A stretch of 64,000 bases of DNA from an uncultured bacterium (GTDB lineage Bacteria > Bacillota > Clostridia > UBA1381). The notes below the pieces were generated by a model. The model ran no database searches and was not told the DNA's origin. It saw only the letters and a list, made by a program, of their open reading frames with translations. Of this stretch, positions 26,769 through 35,914 are shown piece after piece. The stretch is from assembly GCA_905215805.1 (NCBI GenBank), contig CAJMRL010000006.1, positions 31,952-95,951 of the forward strand. The letters are read 5' to 3'. Within the stretch, counting starts at the first letter, position 1, and each line of letters opens with the position of its first letter. Made by a program: the position numbers and the translations under genes.

Positions 26769-27182
26769 TCAGACCGCTCTATGCCCAAGTCCTATTACCA
26801 CATCATTAAGATTAAGCAGACTTACCGTAAAAAACAGACATACGCTTATATGAGAACCGTGTCTCGCTATACCTATCTTTCCTCCTATATTAAGTCCCAC
26901 ACACTTATCAATAATCTGCTGCAAGGCTTCATGAGCAGCTCCTGCCACAGCTCCTTCTTCGGCATGACTTTCATCTATAAGTCCTTCTCTTTTAGCCGCA
27001 ACAACTGCTCTCTCAAGAATTTTAGATACAGCGCTTCCAAAATCACTTCCAAAGTCTACAGCTACTGTCTTTATATTATCTTTAAAAAATTTATTTTTAA
27101 GCTCTGCTTCCGCAGTTCTGTCTCTGGTCAATGCCATCTGTATTGCTGCTGAGCATATATCTTTACTTCCGAAATCATTCAT
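26769..27182 (-). CDS. HutP-family RNA-binding antiterminator-like protein
   Basis: 137 residues from the second ATG (27182), which is spaced correctly from GGAGGAGG; the ATG two codons earlier is almost fused to it. The ESHAEEGAVAGAAHEALQQII segment and the C-terminal LNDVVIGLGHRAV align by eye with Bacillus HutP, which binds L-histidine and hut leader RNA to prevent termination. No histidine-use genes are present, so the RNA target and ligand here are unknown. The gene is fixed between the BaiN-like flavoprotein and aroH; its start overlaps the upstream stop. Confidence 0.75.
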   Translation of the reverse strand: MNDFGSKDICSAAIQMALTRDRTAEAELKNKFFKDNIKTVAVDFGSDFGSAVSKILERAVVAAKREGLIDESHAEEGAVAGAAHEALQQIIDKCVGLNIGGKIGIARHGSHISVCLFFTVSLLNLNDVVIGLGHRAV

Positions 27183-28407
27183 TCGCATCCTCCTCCGCTG
27201 CTGATATTCCCGCTAAATATCCAGTCGAAAACGCAGCCTGTAAATTAAATCCTCCTGTATATCCATCTATATCTATGACCTCTCCCGCGAAGTATAATCC
27301 CTTTACTTTTTTGGATTCCATAGTAGATGGATCTATTTCAGAAACCTTTACTCCTCCAGAAGTTATAATTGCTTCTTCTATCGGACGAAAACCTTTTATA
27401 GTTAATTTAAAATGCTTAAGCGTATAAATAAGCGACGCTCTTTCCTCTCTTGTGATATCGCATACGGGTTTATGCGGATCTATTTCCGAAATTTTCAATA
27501 CTACCGGTATAAGCGCTTTAGGCATCAGCTCATCAAGACTATTGCAGATATGTTTTTTTCCTGCTTTTTCAAAATCTCTTATTATTCTATGCTTAAGCTT
27601 ATCCTCACTCAGTGCCGGTTTTAAATCGATCTCAGCCGTATAGTTCTTCCCTTGTTTTAAATGTGCAGACATCGATAAAACTATAGGTCCCGATATTCCA
27701 AAATGCGTAAAAAGCATCTCTCCGAAATCCTCATACACTTTTTTATGTTTTTCATCATATGCAGTTATATTCACATTCCGCAAGGAAAGTCCCATAAGCT
27801 CTTTTACAAATTGCTCTTCCGTTTCAAGCGGTACAAGCGAAGGTGTTATTTCCGTAACTTTATGTCCCGCCTGCTTGGCAAATCTATATCCATCACCGGT
27901 AGATCCTGTTTTTGGATATGATTTTCCTCCGGTGCATACTATTACTTTATCGCCATAAATATCCCTATCCGGTGTCCTTACACCGCATATTTTGTTATCC
28001 TTTATTATCAGCTCTTTAACCCTTGAATGTACAAGCTCAACATTTGGCTGTATAGCATATTTTTTTAAAGAATCAACGACATCCTTAGACCTGTCACTCA
28101 CCGGAAATACTCTGCCTCCGCGCTCTACCTTGGTTTTCGTGCCCATGCGCTCAACAAGATCTATGATATCTGTATTGGTAAAAGTATAAAGCGCACTATA
28201 TAAAAACTTTGCATTCGTAGGATACATTCCTATCATATCCTGTGTTTCGGCAATATTGGTAATATTACATCTTCCCTTGCCTGTTATAAGCAGCTTTTTA
28301 CCTATAATATCATTTCTCTCTATTAATATAACCTTATCAGCTTTCTTCGCGGCAGTTCCGGCTGCAAGCAGCCCTGCCGCTCCTGCTCCAATAACAATTA
28401 TCGTCAT
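27175..28407 (-). CDS. BaiN/HI0933-family FAD-dependent oxidoreductase
   Basis: 410 residues from the ATG at 28407, which overlaps the stop of the upstream gene as ATGA and follows GGAG. FAD-binding Rossmann motif VIGAGAAGLLAAGTAAK (about 5–21), LLITGKGRCNITN (about 43–55), VIVCTGGKSYPKTGSTGDG (about 156–174) and the C-terminal GLYFAGEVIDIDGYTGGFN. The family is widespread; one gut member (BaiN) is reported to reduce bile-acid intermediates, but the general substrate is unknown, so a bile-acid role is not claimed here. Confidence 0.85.
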   Translation of the reverse strand: MTIIVIGAGAAGLLAAGTAAKKADKVILIERNDIIGKKLLITGKGRCNITNIAETQDMIGMYPTNAKFLYSALYTFTNTDIIDLVERMGTKTKVERGGRVFPVSDRSKDVVDSLKKYAIQPNVELVHSRVKELIIKDNKICGVRTPDRDIYGDKVIVCTGGKSYPKTGSTGDGYRFAKQAGHKVTEITPSLVPLETEEQFVKELMGLSLRNVNITAYDEKHKKVYEDFGEMLFTHFGISGPIVLSMSAHLKQGKNYTAEIDLKPALSEDKLKHRIIRDFEKAGKKHICNSLDELMPKALIPVVLKISEIDPHKPVCDITREERASLIYTLKHFKLTIKGFRPIEEAIITSGGVKVSEIDPSTMESKKVKGLYFAGEVIDIDGYTGGFNLQAAFSTGYLAGISAAEEDANE

Positions 28408-30035
28408 TTTACACTCCATGTATTTGCCTGTCTGTAAAATCCGCTTACAGTCGGATTTAGCTCTGTTTTAAGCTTAGCGCCGCAAATCACGCTCTCCTTT
28501 GCATAGTAAAGCGGTGTAAAAGGCATATCCTCTGTCAGTTTTGTTCCAAGCTGTATAAACAGCTGCTTCTTTTGCTCCGCATCACCTGTCATACCGATAT
28601 GTGATATTATAGTATCTACATCAGCATTGCTGTACGAAAAATAATTTCCGTATCCTGTAAGCGGCGTTAAATCCTGATTTGCGCCTATTTCCGTTTCACC
28701 AATAAACATATCAAAATCATGCGCCTCTACGCGCGCTGCATAAAGATTATATGATAGCGCCTCTACTGTAACTTCTATTCCATGCTTTTCCAAATCCTCT
28801 TCTAATTGACTTGCCGTCTGCATTTTTTGATAATTATCCGAATTTACCAACAGCTTAAGGGTTAAAGTCTTACTTACTCCATTTACAGTCCTTGTATACC
28901 TTTTCCCGTCATATTCCCAGTTGTCCTTTTTCAAATATTCGTTCGCCTTTTCATACTCATCCCTTAAAACAGGCGAAGCATCATAATATACATATGACGA
29001 AGGATTGAATGGAATATCCACAGGCACAACTCTCGAGTAGAGCTTTGTCGAAGCCAGCTTCTCTTTATTGATAAGATTCGACACAGCAATTCTCGTTGCT
29101 GCTCCGCTCAAATTTTCCGATTGTAAGTTGAATCCAAGATATGTCATTCTGTTTGAAGTATAATCATATGTCTTGACATTTCCTCTGGGCATTTCCGTTG
29201 TAATATCAACCATTTTACTTGTTATAAAGTCTATTTCGCTTGCCTCGAACATTGAATAGCATTTATTTACATCCGGGATCTTCAATATATTTATAGAATC
29301 AACCACAGCTCTTACATTATGATAGCTGTCAAAAGCATAGAGCATATACTCATCTGTTCCGGTTTTTCCATAATAATAATACGGACCAGTTCCAACCGGA
29401 GTATAGTTTAAAGTAACATTCATCGGAGTCTGATACTTTATTATTGGAAATGTCAAAAGTGATACAAAATCCGGTATGCTTCTTTTTAATACAAATCTAA
29501 CCCTATTATTACCCATTGCCCGACATTCCGATATATCCGATACCATAGACGAATATACCGTCGAATTAAGACGCAGCTGATTAACTGTGTATTCTACGTC
29601 ATATGAATCAAAGCTGCTCCCATCGTGCCACACAATACCCTCTCTAAGATTTACCTCTATCGTTTTTCCATCCGGACTTATTGAATAATCATTTGCTAAA
29701 ACCGGTACTGCTTCCATATTCTCATTAATTTCAAACAACGGCTCATAGACAAGCTGCATTGCTTCTCTTACCATTTCTGATTGTGTAAGAATTGGATTCC
29801 ATGTGTCAATATCTGTTACACCAAGCGATAAGCTGTTCGTCACTTCTGCCTCTTGCGCAGATACTGTTGATTCAGGAGCCGGTGCTTCTGTCGCAGACAA
29901 ATTTTTGATTTGATTAATAGTTTGATCTATATTTGATTTAACAAAGCTTTTCATAGCATCCCATCTTGCACAGCCGGAGACCTGAACAAGTATAGCCACT
30001 GCACAGCAAATCATAATTATTTTTTTCCTCATCAC
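28404..30035 (-). CDS. Peptide-type ABC transporter substrate-binding lipoprotein
   Basis: 543 residues. N-terminal lipoprotein signal with lipobox VSGC at about residue 22, then the SBP family 5 fold (OppA/DppA-like): EPLFEINENMEAVPVLA, TVNLREG-type VNLREGIVWHDGSSFDSYDVEYT (about 128–150) and a late PLYYAKES block. It should catch peptides or similar ligands outside the membrane. No permease or ATPase genes are adjacent, so it is an orphan that must use a transporter encoded elsewhere. It sits between pgeF and the BaiN-like gene. Confidence 0.85.
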   Translation of the reverse strand: MMRKKIIMICCAVAILVQVSGCARWDAMKSFVKSNIDQTINQIKNLSATEAPAPESTVSAQEAEVTNSLSLGVTDIDTWNPILTQSEMVREAMQLVYEPLFEINENMEAVPVLANDYSISPDGKTIEVNLREGIVWHDGSSFDSYDVEYTVNQLRLNSTVYSSMVSDISECRAMGNNRVRFVLKRSIPDFVSLLTFPIIKYQTPMNVTLNYTPVGTGPYYYYGKTGTDEYMLYAFDSYHNVRAVVDSINILKIPDVNKCYSMFEASEIDFITSKMVDITTEMPRGNVKTYDYTSNRMTYLGFNLQSENLSGAATRIAVSNLINKEKLASTKLYSRVVPVDIPFNPSSYVYYDASPVLRDEYEKANEYLKKDNWEYDGKRYTRTVNGVSKTLTLKLLVNSDNYQKMQTASQLEEDLEKHGIEVTVEALSYNLYAARVEAHDFDMFIGETEIGANQDLTPLTGYGNYFSYSNADVDTIISHIGMTGDAEQKKQLFIQLGTKLTEDMPFTPLYYAKESVICGAKLKTELNPTVSGFYRQANTWSVK

Positions 30036-30048
30036 ACCACCCTATTCA

Positions 30049-30849
30049 TCAGACAAGCTGTATAAATGCTCCAAGATTTCCTCTTTTGCCTTTTGTTTTA
30101 CGATGTGAAAACAGCAGCTCAGAATTACAGCAAGTGCATATTCCGCAGTCATCTATTTTATCACCCTTGATTCCTTCTTCTATTAACTGTTTGTAGATGG
30201 CTCTCTGCATACTTACATGATATTTTTCACCGTATTTTTCAACAACATTTTCTCCAAATTCATTTATAAACCGGTCTGCCACATCGTCTCCCACCTCAAA
30301 GCATTCTATTTGTATGGAAGGTCCTATAGCTACCAATATATCCTCAGGCTTTGAACCGTACTCATCTATCATTTTCCTTACAGTACTTGCTCCTATGCGC
30401 TTCACCGTACCTCTCCAGCCGGAATGAGCAAGAGCAGCAACTTTTTGCACAGGATCCAGAAAAAATAACGGAGTACAGTCTGCCGCAGTAACACAAAGTG
30501 CAATATCTGTCTTATCCGTTATCAGCGCATCTGCACTTTCAAAACGATTCTCATATAGTATTCCATTGCCTTTATCCTCAGCTTTCGGTGCATATACTAT
30601 ATCCTCGTGAACTTGTTTTGATAAAACAACATCCTTATAATCTATACCCAAAGCGCCGGTTATGCGCTTATAATTCTCTAAAACATTTTCATGACTGTCA
30701 TCACAATGCCATCTTAAATTCATCGATTCATAACAGCCCTCGCTTACACCGCCGTAACGGGTTGAAAAGCCGACACGCACAATTCCTGTCGACTCCAGCT
30801 CCGTCGGCACATAATATTTTATATTACCCTTTTCCCTTAATTCAAACAT
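30049..30849 (-). CDS. pgeF: Laccase-domain protein PgeF/YfiH (purine nucleoside phosphorylase-like)
   Basis: 266 residues. Family members are reported as peptidoglycan editing factors and as metal-dependent purine nucleoside phosphorylases. Zn ligands are seen in SKQVHEDIVY (about 83), CVTAADCTPLFFLDP (about 119–133) and ALAHSGWRGTVKRIG (about 138–152). The C-terminal SHRKTKGKRGNLGAFIQL is typical. It overlaps the uvrC stop by 8 bases, so the two are coupled. Confidence 0.88.
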   Translation of the reverse strand: MFELREKGNIKYYVPTELESTGIVRVGFSTRYGGVSEGCYESMNLRWHCDDSHENVLENYKRITGALGIDYKDVVLSKQVHEDIVYAPKAEDKGNGILYENRFESADALITDKTDIALCVTAADCTPLFFLDPVQKVAALAHSGWRGTVKRIGASTVRKMIDEYGSKPEDILVAIGPSIQIECFEVGDDVADRFINEFGENVVEKYGEKYHVSMQRAIYKQLIEEGIKGDKIDDCGICTCCNSELLFSHRKTKGKRGNLGAFIQLV

Positions 30850-32704
30850 TTCTTCTAAACCAATTATAGACAGCTTCCGCCGCCTTCATATTCATTCCTT
30901 CAACATCAGCAAGCTCTGAAAGCTCTGCTTTTTTTATATTCTCTACCGATAAAAATTTTGCAAGAAGCTCTTTTCTTCGTTTTTCTCCTATTCCCGGAAT
31001 ATCATCAAGCTCAGAATCTATTGCAGAATGCAGCTTTCTATGATATGATATCGCTGTACGGTGTACTTCATCCTGTATATATGTTATAAGCTTAAAAACC
31101 GCTCCTGTTGGACTCAAGCCCACTTCACCATTAACTCCAAGCAGCGCCCTTGTACGATGACGTTCGTTCTTTACCATACCAAAACATGGTATATCAACTT
31201 CAATCTGTTCAAAAAGCTCCGTAATAGTCGATAAATGCCCCTTTCCGCCATCAAGAAGTATCAAATCCGGAAGCGGCAAAAACTTTGCTTCATGGCGATT
31301 CATTTTTCCATTTTCTATAAGATACTCTTCCTCTGAAGCATGACGTATACGCCTATATATAACTTCTCTCATTGCTGCGTAGTCATCAGCTCCGTCAAAG
31401 GATTTTATTTTAAATATTCTGTATTTCCTTTTCGCCGGCTTTCCGTTTTCAAAAACAACCATCGCTCCAACATTATCTTCACCTTGTATATTGGAAATAT
31501 CATAAGCCTCTATACGCATAGGTATATTTTCCAAACCGGCTGCTTCCTGAAGTTTTTCAAGAACTGTGTTTTTTTCATGTTCCTTCATAACTTTAACGTT
31601 ATGATTATCAAGAGCTGTCTGTGCATTCTTATGGACCATCTCCATAAGATGATGCTTTTCTCCGCGCTTAGGCGATGAGATTCTTACTCTTCTTTTCTTG
31701 ATTCCGGAGAGCCACTCTTCTATCGTTTCTTTATCCTCTATTTCTGTTTCTGTAAGTATCTCGGGAGGAATATATTCTGCTGAGTCATAAAACTGCTTTA
31801 CAAAATCTGTTAATATTTCACTCTCTTCCGAATTTGCCGAGTTATCGATTTTATAGCTCTCGCGCCCAAGAATTTTTCCTCCGCGCACAAAAAACACTTC
31901 ACAAAAAGAAATATTATTTCCCTTCGCAAGCGCTATTACATCATGATCAGACTGCTTATCAGCATTTATTACTTTTTGCTTTTCCTCAATCTCTTCTATA
32001 GCGCGTATCTTATCTCTTAATGCAGCAGCCTTTTCAAATTCAAGCTTTTTTGACGCCTCACGCATCTGCTGTGTCAGATCCTTAATGAGTCCATGACAAT
32101 TTCCGTCAAGAAAACGGCATATCTGATAATATATCTGGCGGTATTCATCCTGAGACACTTTTCCTGTACACGGGGCAAAGCAATTATTTATATGATAATT
32201 AAGACAAGGTCTGCCACGTCCGATATCCTGAGGGAATCGTCTGTTACATGTCGGAGGCTTAAACAATTTCTGTATTATATCAATCGTATTTTTTAATGTT
32301 CCTCCGCCTACATACGGACCATAATATTTTGCTCCGTCCTTTTTTAATTTTCTTACCTTTAAAAGCTTAGGATATGGTTCATTTATAGTTATTTTTATAT
32401 ATGGATAATGCTTATCATCCTTGAGTAATATATTATATTTTGGTTTATGCTTCTTTATGAGATTACATTCAAGCGCAAGCGCCTCCGCCTCCGTGTCCGT
32501 AACTATATATTCAAAATACGCTATATTACCAACCATTGCTCTTACCTTTGGCGTATGGTTTGCACTGTTCTGAAAATACTGCCTTACTCTGTTTTTCAAT
32601 ATCTTTGCTTTTCCGACATATATGATCGTTCCCTCTTTGTCGTGCATTAGATATACGCCCGGAGCATTGGGAAGATTTTTTAATTCCGTATCAAAATCGA
32701 ACAT
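30842..32704 (-). CDS. uvrC: Excinuclease ABC subunit C
   Basis: 620 residues, full length. Makes both incisions in nucleotide excision repair. N-terminal GIY-YIG domain (NAPGVYLMHDKEGTIIYVGKA, about 12–32), UVR segment (about 205–240), RNase H-like endonuclease (LEAYDISNIQGEDNVGAMVVF, DLILLDGGKGHL) and C-terminal helix-hairpin-helix pair (IPGIGEKRRKELL). First gene of a nine-gene operon running to ispH–rpsA. Its promoter is not obvious in the 78 bases behind HPr, which hold a terminator. Confidence 0.96.
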   Translation of the reverse strand: MFDFDTELKNLPNAPGVYLMHDKEGTIIYVGKAKILKNRVRQYFQNSANHTPKVRAMVGNIAYFEYIVTDTEAEALALECNLIKKHKPKYNILLKDDKHYPYIKITINEPYPKLLKVRKLKKDGAKYYGPYVGGGTLKNTIDIIQKLFKPPTCNRRFPQDIGRGRPCLNYHINNCFAPCTGKVSQDEYRQIYYQICRFLDGNCHGLIKDLTQQMREASKKLEFEKAAALRDKIRAIEEIEEKQKVINADKQSDHDVIALAKGNNISFCEVFFVRGGKILGRESYKIDNSANSEESEILTDFVKQFYDSAEYIPPEILTETEIEDKETIEEWLSGIKKRRVRISSPKRGEKHHLMEMVHKNAQTALDNHNVKVMKEHEKNTVLEKLQEAAGLENIPMRIEAYDISNIQGEDNVGAMVVFENGKPAKRKYRIFKIKSFDGADDYAAMREVIYRRIRHASEEEYLIENGKMNRHEAKFLPLPDLILLDGGKGHLSTITELFEQIEVDIPCFGMVKNERHRTRALLGVNGEVGLSPTGAVFKLITYIQDEVHRTAISYHRKLHSAIDSELDDIPGIGEKRRKELLAKFLSVENIKKAELSELADVEGMNMKAAEAVYNWFRRNV

Positions 32705-32720
32705 ATTCTCCCTTTAACAA

Positions 32721-32762
32721 AATAACTCTACACAGATACATATGCACCCTTGTAGAGTTATT
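32721..32762 (-). terminator. Terminator after the HPr gene
   Basis: AATAACTCTACA (minus strand 32762–32751) pairs perfectly over 12 bases with 32732–32721 across an 18-base loop, followed by TTGTT. It lies between HPr and uvrC. Confidence 0.8.
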
Positions 32763-32782
32763 ATCACTTTTTCCAAATTAAA

Positions 32783-33046
32783 TTATTCCGAGAAGTTTGA
32801 TTCAATCAACCCAACCAGAGTGCTTACTGCTTCGGCTTCATCTGAGCCGTCTGCAATAATATTAATCTTCGTTCCCTTTACAATGCCAAGCGATAAAACG
32901 CCCAAAAGACTCTTAGCGTTTACTCGTCTTTCATCTTTCTCTACCCAGATCGATGACTTAAATTCATTTGCTCTCTGAATAAAGAACGTTGCAGGTCTGG
33001 CGTGCAAACCAACTGAATTTTGTACTGTGACTTCGTTAGAAACCAT
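32783..33046 (-). CDS. ptsH: HPr-family phosphocarrier protein
   Basis: 87 residues. Phosphorelay protein of the sugar phosphotransferase system and carbon catabolite control. His15 in NSVGLHARPAT is the EI-dependent site, and Ser46 in NAKSLLGVLSLGI is the HPr-kinase site, so both HPr signatures are intact and a Crh-only role is less likely. It is monocistronic, with its own promoter and terminator, and not next to ptsI. Confidence 0.93.
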   Translation of the reverse strand: MVSNEVTVQNSVGLHARPATFFIQRANEFKSSIWVEKDERRVNAKSLLGVLSLGIVKGTKINIIADGSDEAEAVSTLVGLIESNFSE

Positions 33047-33146
33047 AACAAGTGCCCCCTCGTTTATTCTTCGTATTATAAATTTAGATTCTTATTTTTC
33101 AGGTGCATATGGCTTATGCACATTCAATTATAAGTAACTTATATAT

Positions 33147-33176
33147 ATAATACTACTTTAAAACCGCTTTCGTCAA
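33147..33176 (-). promoter_or_regulatory. Promoter of the HPr gene
   Basis: On the minus strand TTGACG (33171–33176), 18-base spacer, TATTAT (33147–33152). It gives a leader of about 90 bases before the start at 33046. Confidence 0.7.
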
Positions 33177-33216
33177 TAGATTTTCCCCAAAATTTTTATT
33201 TTTAGTAAACATATCC

Positions 33217-34374
33217 TTAAAGGACATCATTTTCAACGGGAAATTCGTCAATTTCAACTGTTGAATCACCGGTTTCAACAGCGGCATCGATATCGTTGTT
33301 GTCCTTTGCATCACCTTTAGTCTCAACGATACCCTTTTTATCGTCTACATTAAGTATTTCTCTTACCTGTTTTTCTATATTATCTGTAAATTCAGTATTT
33401 TCAACCATATATTTACGTACATTGTCACGTCCCTGACCGATCTTCTCTCCGTTATATGAAAACCAAGCCCCCGCTTTTTTGATGATTCCGTAATTAACAG
33501 CCACGTCAAGAATATTTCCCTCTCTGGATATACCATGTCCGTAAAGTATATCAAATTCAGCCTCTTTAAACGGAGGAGCGACCTTATTCTTTACAACCTT
33601 TACTCTTGTCTTGTTTCCTACAAGCTCTGTTCCATTTTTTATCGCCTCTTGTTTACGAACATCAAGGCGTACAGAAGCAAAAAACTTAAGCGCTCTTCCT
33701 CCCGGAGTGGTTTCGGGATTACCATACACCACGCCAACCTTTTCTCTGAGCTGATTTATAAATATAACCGCAGTTCCCGACTTTGATATAATAGCGGTAA
33801 GCTTTCTCAATGCCTGCGACATAAGACGTGCAAGCAAACCTACGTGACTATCGCCCATTTCTCCGTCAATTTCCGCTTTAGGAACCAACGCCGCAACAGA
33901 ATCTATAACTATCACGTCAAGCGCTCCGCTTCGCACAAGAGCCTCGCATATATCCAAGGCCTGCTCTCCTGTATCCGGCTGAGCAACGATAAGATTATCT
34001 ATATCTACTCCAAGCGCCTTTGCATATACAGGATCAAGAGCATGTTCAGCATCAATAAACGCCGCTTCTCCACCCATTTTTTGTGCTTGAGCAACTACAT
34101 GCAGCGCAACCGTAGTTTTTCCGGAGGATTCAGGTCCAAATATTTCTATTATCCTTCCTCGAGGCATTCCACCCACTCCCAAAGCCAGATCAAGCGTAAG
34201 GGATCCTGTAGGGATAGCATCCACCGATGCCACATGAGTATTACCCAATTTCATTATAGAACCCGTTCCATATTCCTTTTCTATAACTTCAAAAACCGCT
34301 TCAAGCGCTTTCTTTTTTTCTTCATCAGTCTTTCTCTCAACAGGAGGCTTTGACTGGTTTTCCTTTTTTGCCAT
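33217..34374 (-). CDS. recA: Recombinase RecA
   Basis: 385 residues from the ATG at 34374, behind GGCGGAG; the frame is open 14 codons further up without a ribosome site. Strand exchange and SOS co-protease. Walker A GPESSGKTT (about 82–90), Walker B VIVIDSVAAL (about 158–167), GGRALKFFASVRLDVRK and the L2 region are conserved. The C-terminal tail is acidic (ending in EIDEFPVEN). Own promoter with a LexA-like box in its leader. Confidence 0.98.
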   Translation of the reverse strand: MAKKENQSKPPVERKTDEEKKKALEAVFEVIEKEYGTGSIMKLGNTHVASVDAIPTGSLTLDLALGVGGMPRGRIIEIFGPESSGKTTVALHVVAQAQKMGGEAAFIDAEHALDPVYAKALGVDIDNLIVAQPDTGEQALDICEALVRSGALDVIVIDSVAALVPKAEIDGEMGDSHVGLLARLMSQALRKLTAIISKSGTAVIFINQLREKVGVVYGNPETTPGGRALKFFASVRLDVRKQEAIKNGTELVGNKTRVKVVKNKVAPPFKEAEFDILYGHGISREGNILDVAVNYGIIKKAGAWFSYNGEKIGQGRDNVRKYMVENTEFTDNIEKQVREILNVDDKKGIVETKGDAKDNNDIDAAVETGDSTVEIDEFPVENDVL

Positions 34375-34413
34375 CTTACTCCGCCTTTCTTTTATGGTAA
34401 ATTTGTTTGCCAT

Positions 34414-34427
34414 CAAACATTTGTTCT
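34414..34427. promoter_or_regulatory. LexA-like (SOS) box before recA
   Basis: On the minus strand AGAACAAATGTTTG fits the Gram-positive LexA site GAAC-N4-GTTC with one mismatch (GTTT). It lies between the recA promoter and start. Confidence 0.6.
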
Positions 34428-34441
34428 TAAATCTTTAGTAT

Positions 34442-34470
34442 ATTATATAATAATACTTTAAAAAAATCAA
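34442..34470 (-). promoter_or_regulatory. Promoter of recA
   Basis: On the minus strand TTGATT (34465–34470), 17-base spacer, TATAAT (34442–34447). The LexA-like box starts 14 bases downstream of the -10. Confidence 0.75.
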
Positions 34471-34506
34471 GTCTTTTTTTCAAAATTTTATACAAAAATT
34501 GCACAA

Positions 34507-34538
34507 AAATAAATCGATCTACAAAGACCGATTTATTT
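34507..34538 (-). terminator. Terminator after the membrane protein gene
   Basis: AAATAAATCG pairs perfectly with CGATTTATTT around a 12-base loop, followed by TTGTG, 15 bases after the stop codon. Confidence 0.75.
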
Positions 34539-34553
34539 ATTTTCTTTACCTAT

Positions 34554-35363
34554 TTATTTTCTTTTATGTATTTTTCTCCTCAGGATAAATTTATTAATAA
34601 ACTTTCCGCGTCCTTCACTTCTTATATAAATATAACCAAAAACCGAGAATACTGCCGCTCCTATAAAATCTACGAACAAATCCTTCATAGTATCAAACAA
34701 ACCTATGTCCAGATATCCGTTAACCGGAAGTTTTTGTCCATTTATTAAGGTTTCATTTATCCCCTCTATTACCTTTACTTTATTTATCTGTTCCGAATTT
34801 AACATAACAGACGATATAGTATTTATAACTGTATCTTTTTGCATGTCGGTGTGAAACACTACATCCATAAAAAACTCAAAAAATTCCCAAATAACTCCGA
34901 TAGTCATTGAAAAACAAAATGAAACTAATACTATAAATCCAGGCGACATGTCAAGCATTATTTTCTCGTTTCTGTTTAGCAGGTCAATAAGGCTAAATCC
35001 TACCGCGGCTGCAACAAATCCGTTTATAGTGTGAAGCATCGTATCCCACATAGGAATCTTTTCATAATACGAGTTTATTTCTCCAAGGATCTCAGCTGAA
35101 AATATGAAAAGTACAATTATTATTTCAAGAGTATCCGGTATCACCACACTCGTTTTCTTTTCCACAAGCGTCGGCAGCATAAAAAGTATTAGTGTAAGTA
35201 TACATATGAAAACGTTTTCGTAATTTCCATTAATAAATTGTACCACCGCCACTGCTATTACCAGCAGTCTCGCTATAATATATATCCAAAACAGTACTTT
35301 ATGCTCTTGATATGCTTCCTTTATGATCTTGTTTTTACTAATTTTATTTTTTCTTAGTTTCAA
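34554..35363 (-). CDS. Multi-pass membrane protein, YjdF/DUF2238-like, TTG start
   Basis: 269 residues. The start is TTG (complement of 35361–35363) with GGGGAGG ideally spaced 7 bases upstream; no ATG fits. About six hydrophobic helices are seen (around residues 24–45, 48–66, 77–95, 107–130, 143–165 and 236–252). A WDTMLHTINGF segment and the following VIWEFFEFFMD recall the YjdF/DUF2238 membrane family. The N-terminus is strongly basic. No function is known. It lies between two terminators, so it is probably its own unit. Confidence 0.6.
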   Translation of the reverse strand: MKLRKNKISKNKIIKEAYQEHKVLFWIYIIARLLVIAVAVVQFINGNYENVFICILTLILFMLPTLVEKKTSVVIPDTLEIIIVLFIFSAEILGEINSYYEKIPMWDTMLHTINGFVAAAVGFSLIDLLNRNEKIMLDMSPGFIVLVSFCFSMTIGVIWEFFEFFMDVVFHTDMQKDTVINTISSVMLNSEQINKVKVIEGINETLINGQKLPVNGYLDIGLFDTMKDLFVDFIGAAVFSVFGYIYIRSEGRGKFINKFILRRKIHKRK

Positions 35364-35386
35364 TTGATAACCTCCCCAAGCAAATT

Positions 35387-35412
35387 AATACCGCGCTTTA
35401 GGACGCGGTATT
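35387..35412 (-). terminator. Terminator after pncC (possibly bidirectional)
   Basis: AATACCGCG (35387–35395) and CGCGGTATT (35404–35412) form a perfect 9-base stem. T-rich bases follow on both sides. It closes the 17-kb housekeeping transcript. Confidence 0.75.
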
Positions 35413-35418
35413 TTAACA

Positions 35419-35898
35419 TCACAACATTTCAAGCGTCTTTGATAAAGCAAATATGCAGCTGCTCTCACGAACCTTATCTCTGTCTCCTTCAAAATGCTGT
35501 GTACTTATATTTATTTTGTCTTTTGTACATACCCCTATACATACCGTGCCTACCGGCTTTTCCTTTGTTCCTCCGCCCGGACCTGCTATGCCCGTTATAC
35601 CTATGCCCACATCAGATCCTGTATGCCTACATATTCCTGTACACATCTCATAGGCAGTTTCTTCACTTACCGCTCCATAAGCTTCAAGAGTTTCCTTCCT
35701 TACACCAAGCTCACGCATTTTTGCTTCATTTGAGTATGTTACTATACATTCATTAAGAACCTCCGATGCTCCGGGCACTTGTGTCAGCAAAGCTGAAAGC
35801 AAACCACCGGTACAGCTTTCAGCTGTTGATATGTGAAGCTTATTTACAATAAGCTTATTTATTAACTGAGTATTAAGCTCTCCAACATCTGCTTTCAT
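35419..35898 (-). CDS. pncC: Nicotinamide-nucleotide amidohydrolase (CinA C-terminal domain)
   Basis: 159 residues. Deamidates NMN to NaMN in NAD salvage. Family blocks: STAESCTGGLLSALLT (about 24–39), FVTYSNEAK-like IVTYSNEAKMRELGV (about 53–67), and GITGIAGPGGGTKEKPVGTV (about 104–123). It is the stand-alone C-terminal domain; the N-terminal MoaB-like half of full CinA is absent. Start behind GGAGGTG, 16 bases after thiI. Last gene of the yicC-to-pncC operon. Confidence 0.93.
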   Translation of the reverse strand: MKADVGELNTQLINKLIVNKLHISTAESCTGGLLSALLTQVPGASEVLNECIVTYSNEAKMRELGVRKETLEAYGAVSEETAYEMCTGICRHTGSDVGIGITGIAGPGGGTKEKPVGTVCIGVCTKDKINISTQHFEGDRDKVRESSCIFALSKTLEML

Positions 35899-35914
35899 AT
35901 AAACACCTCCAAGA

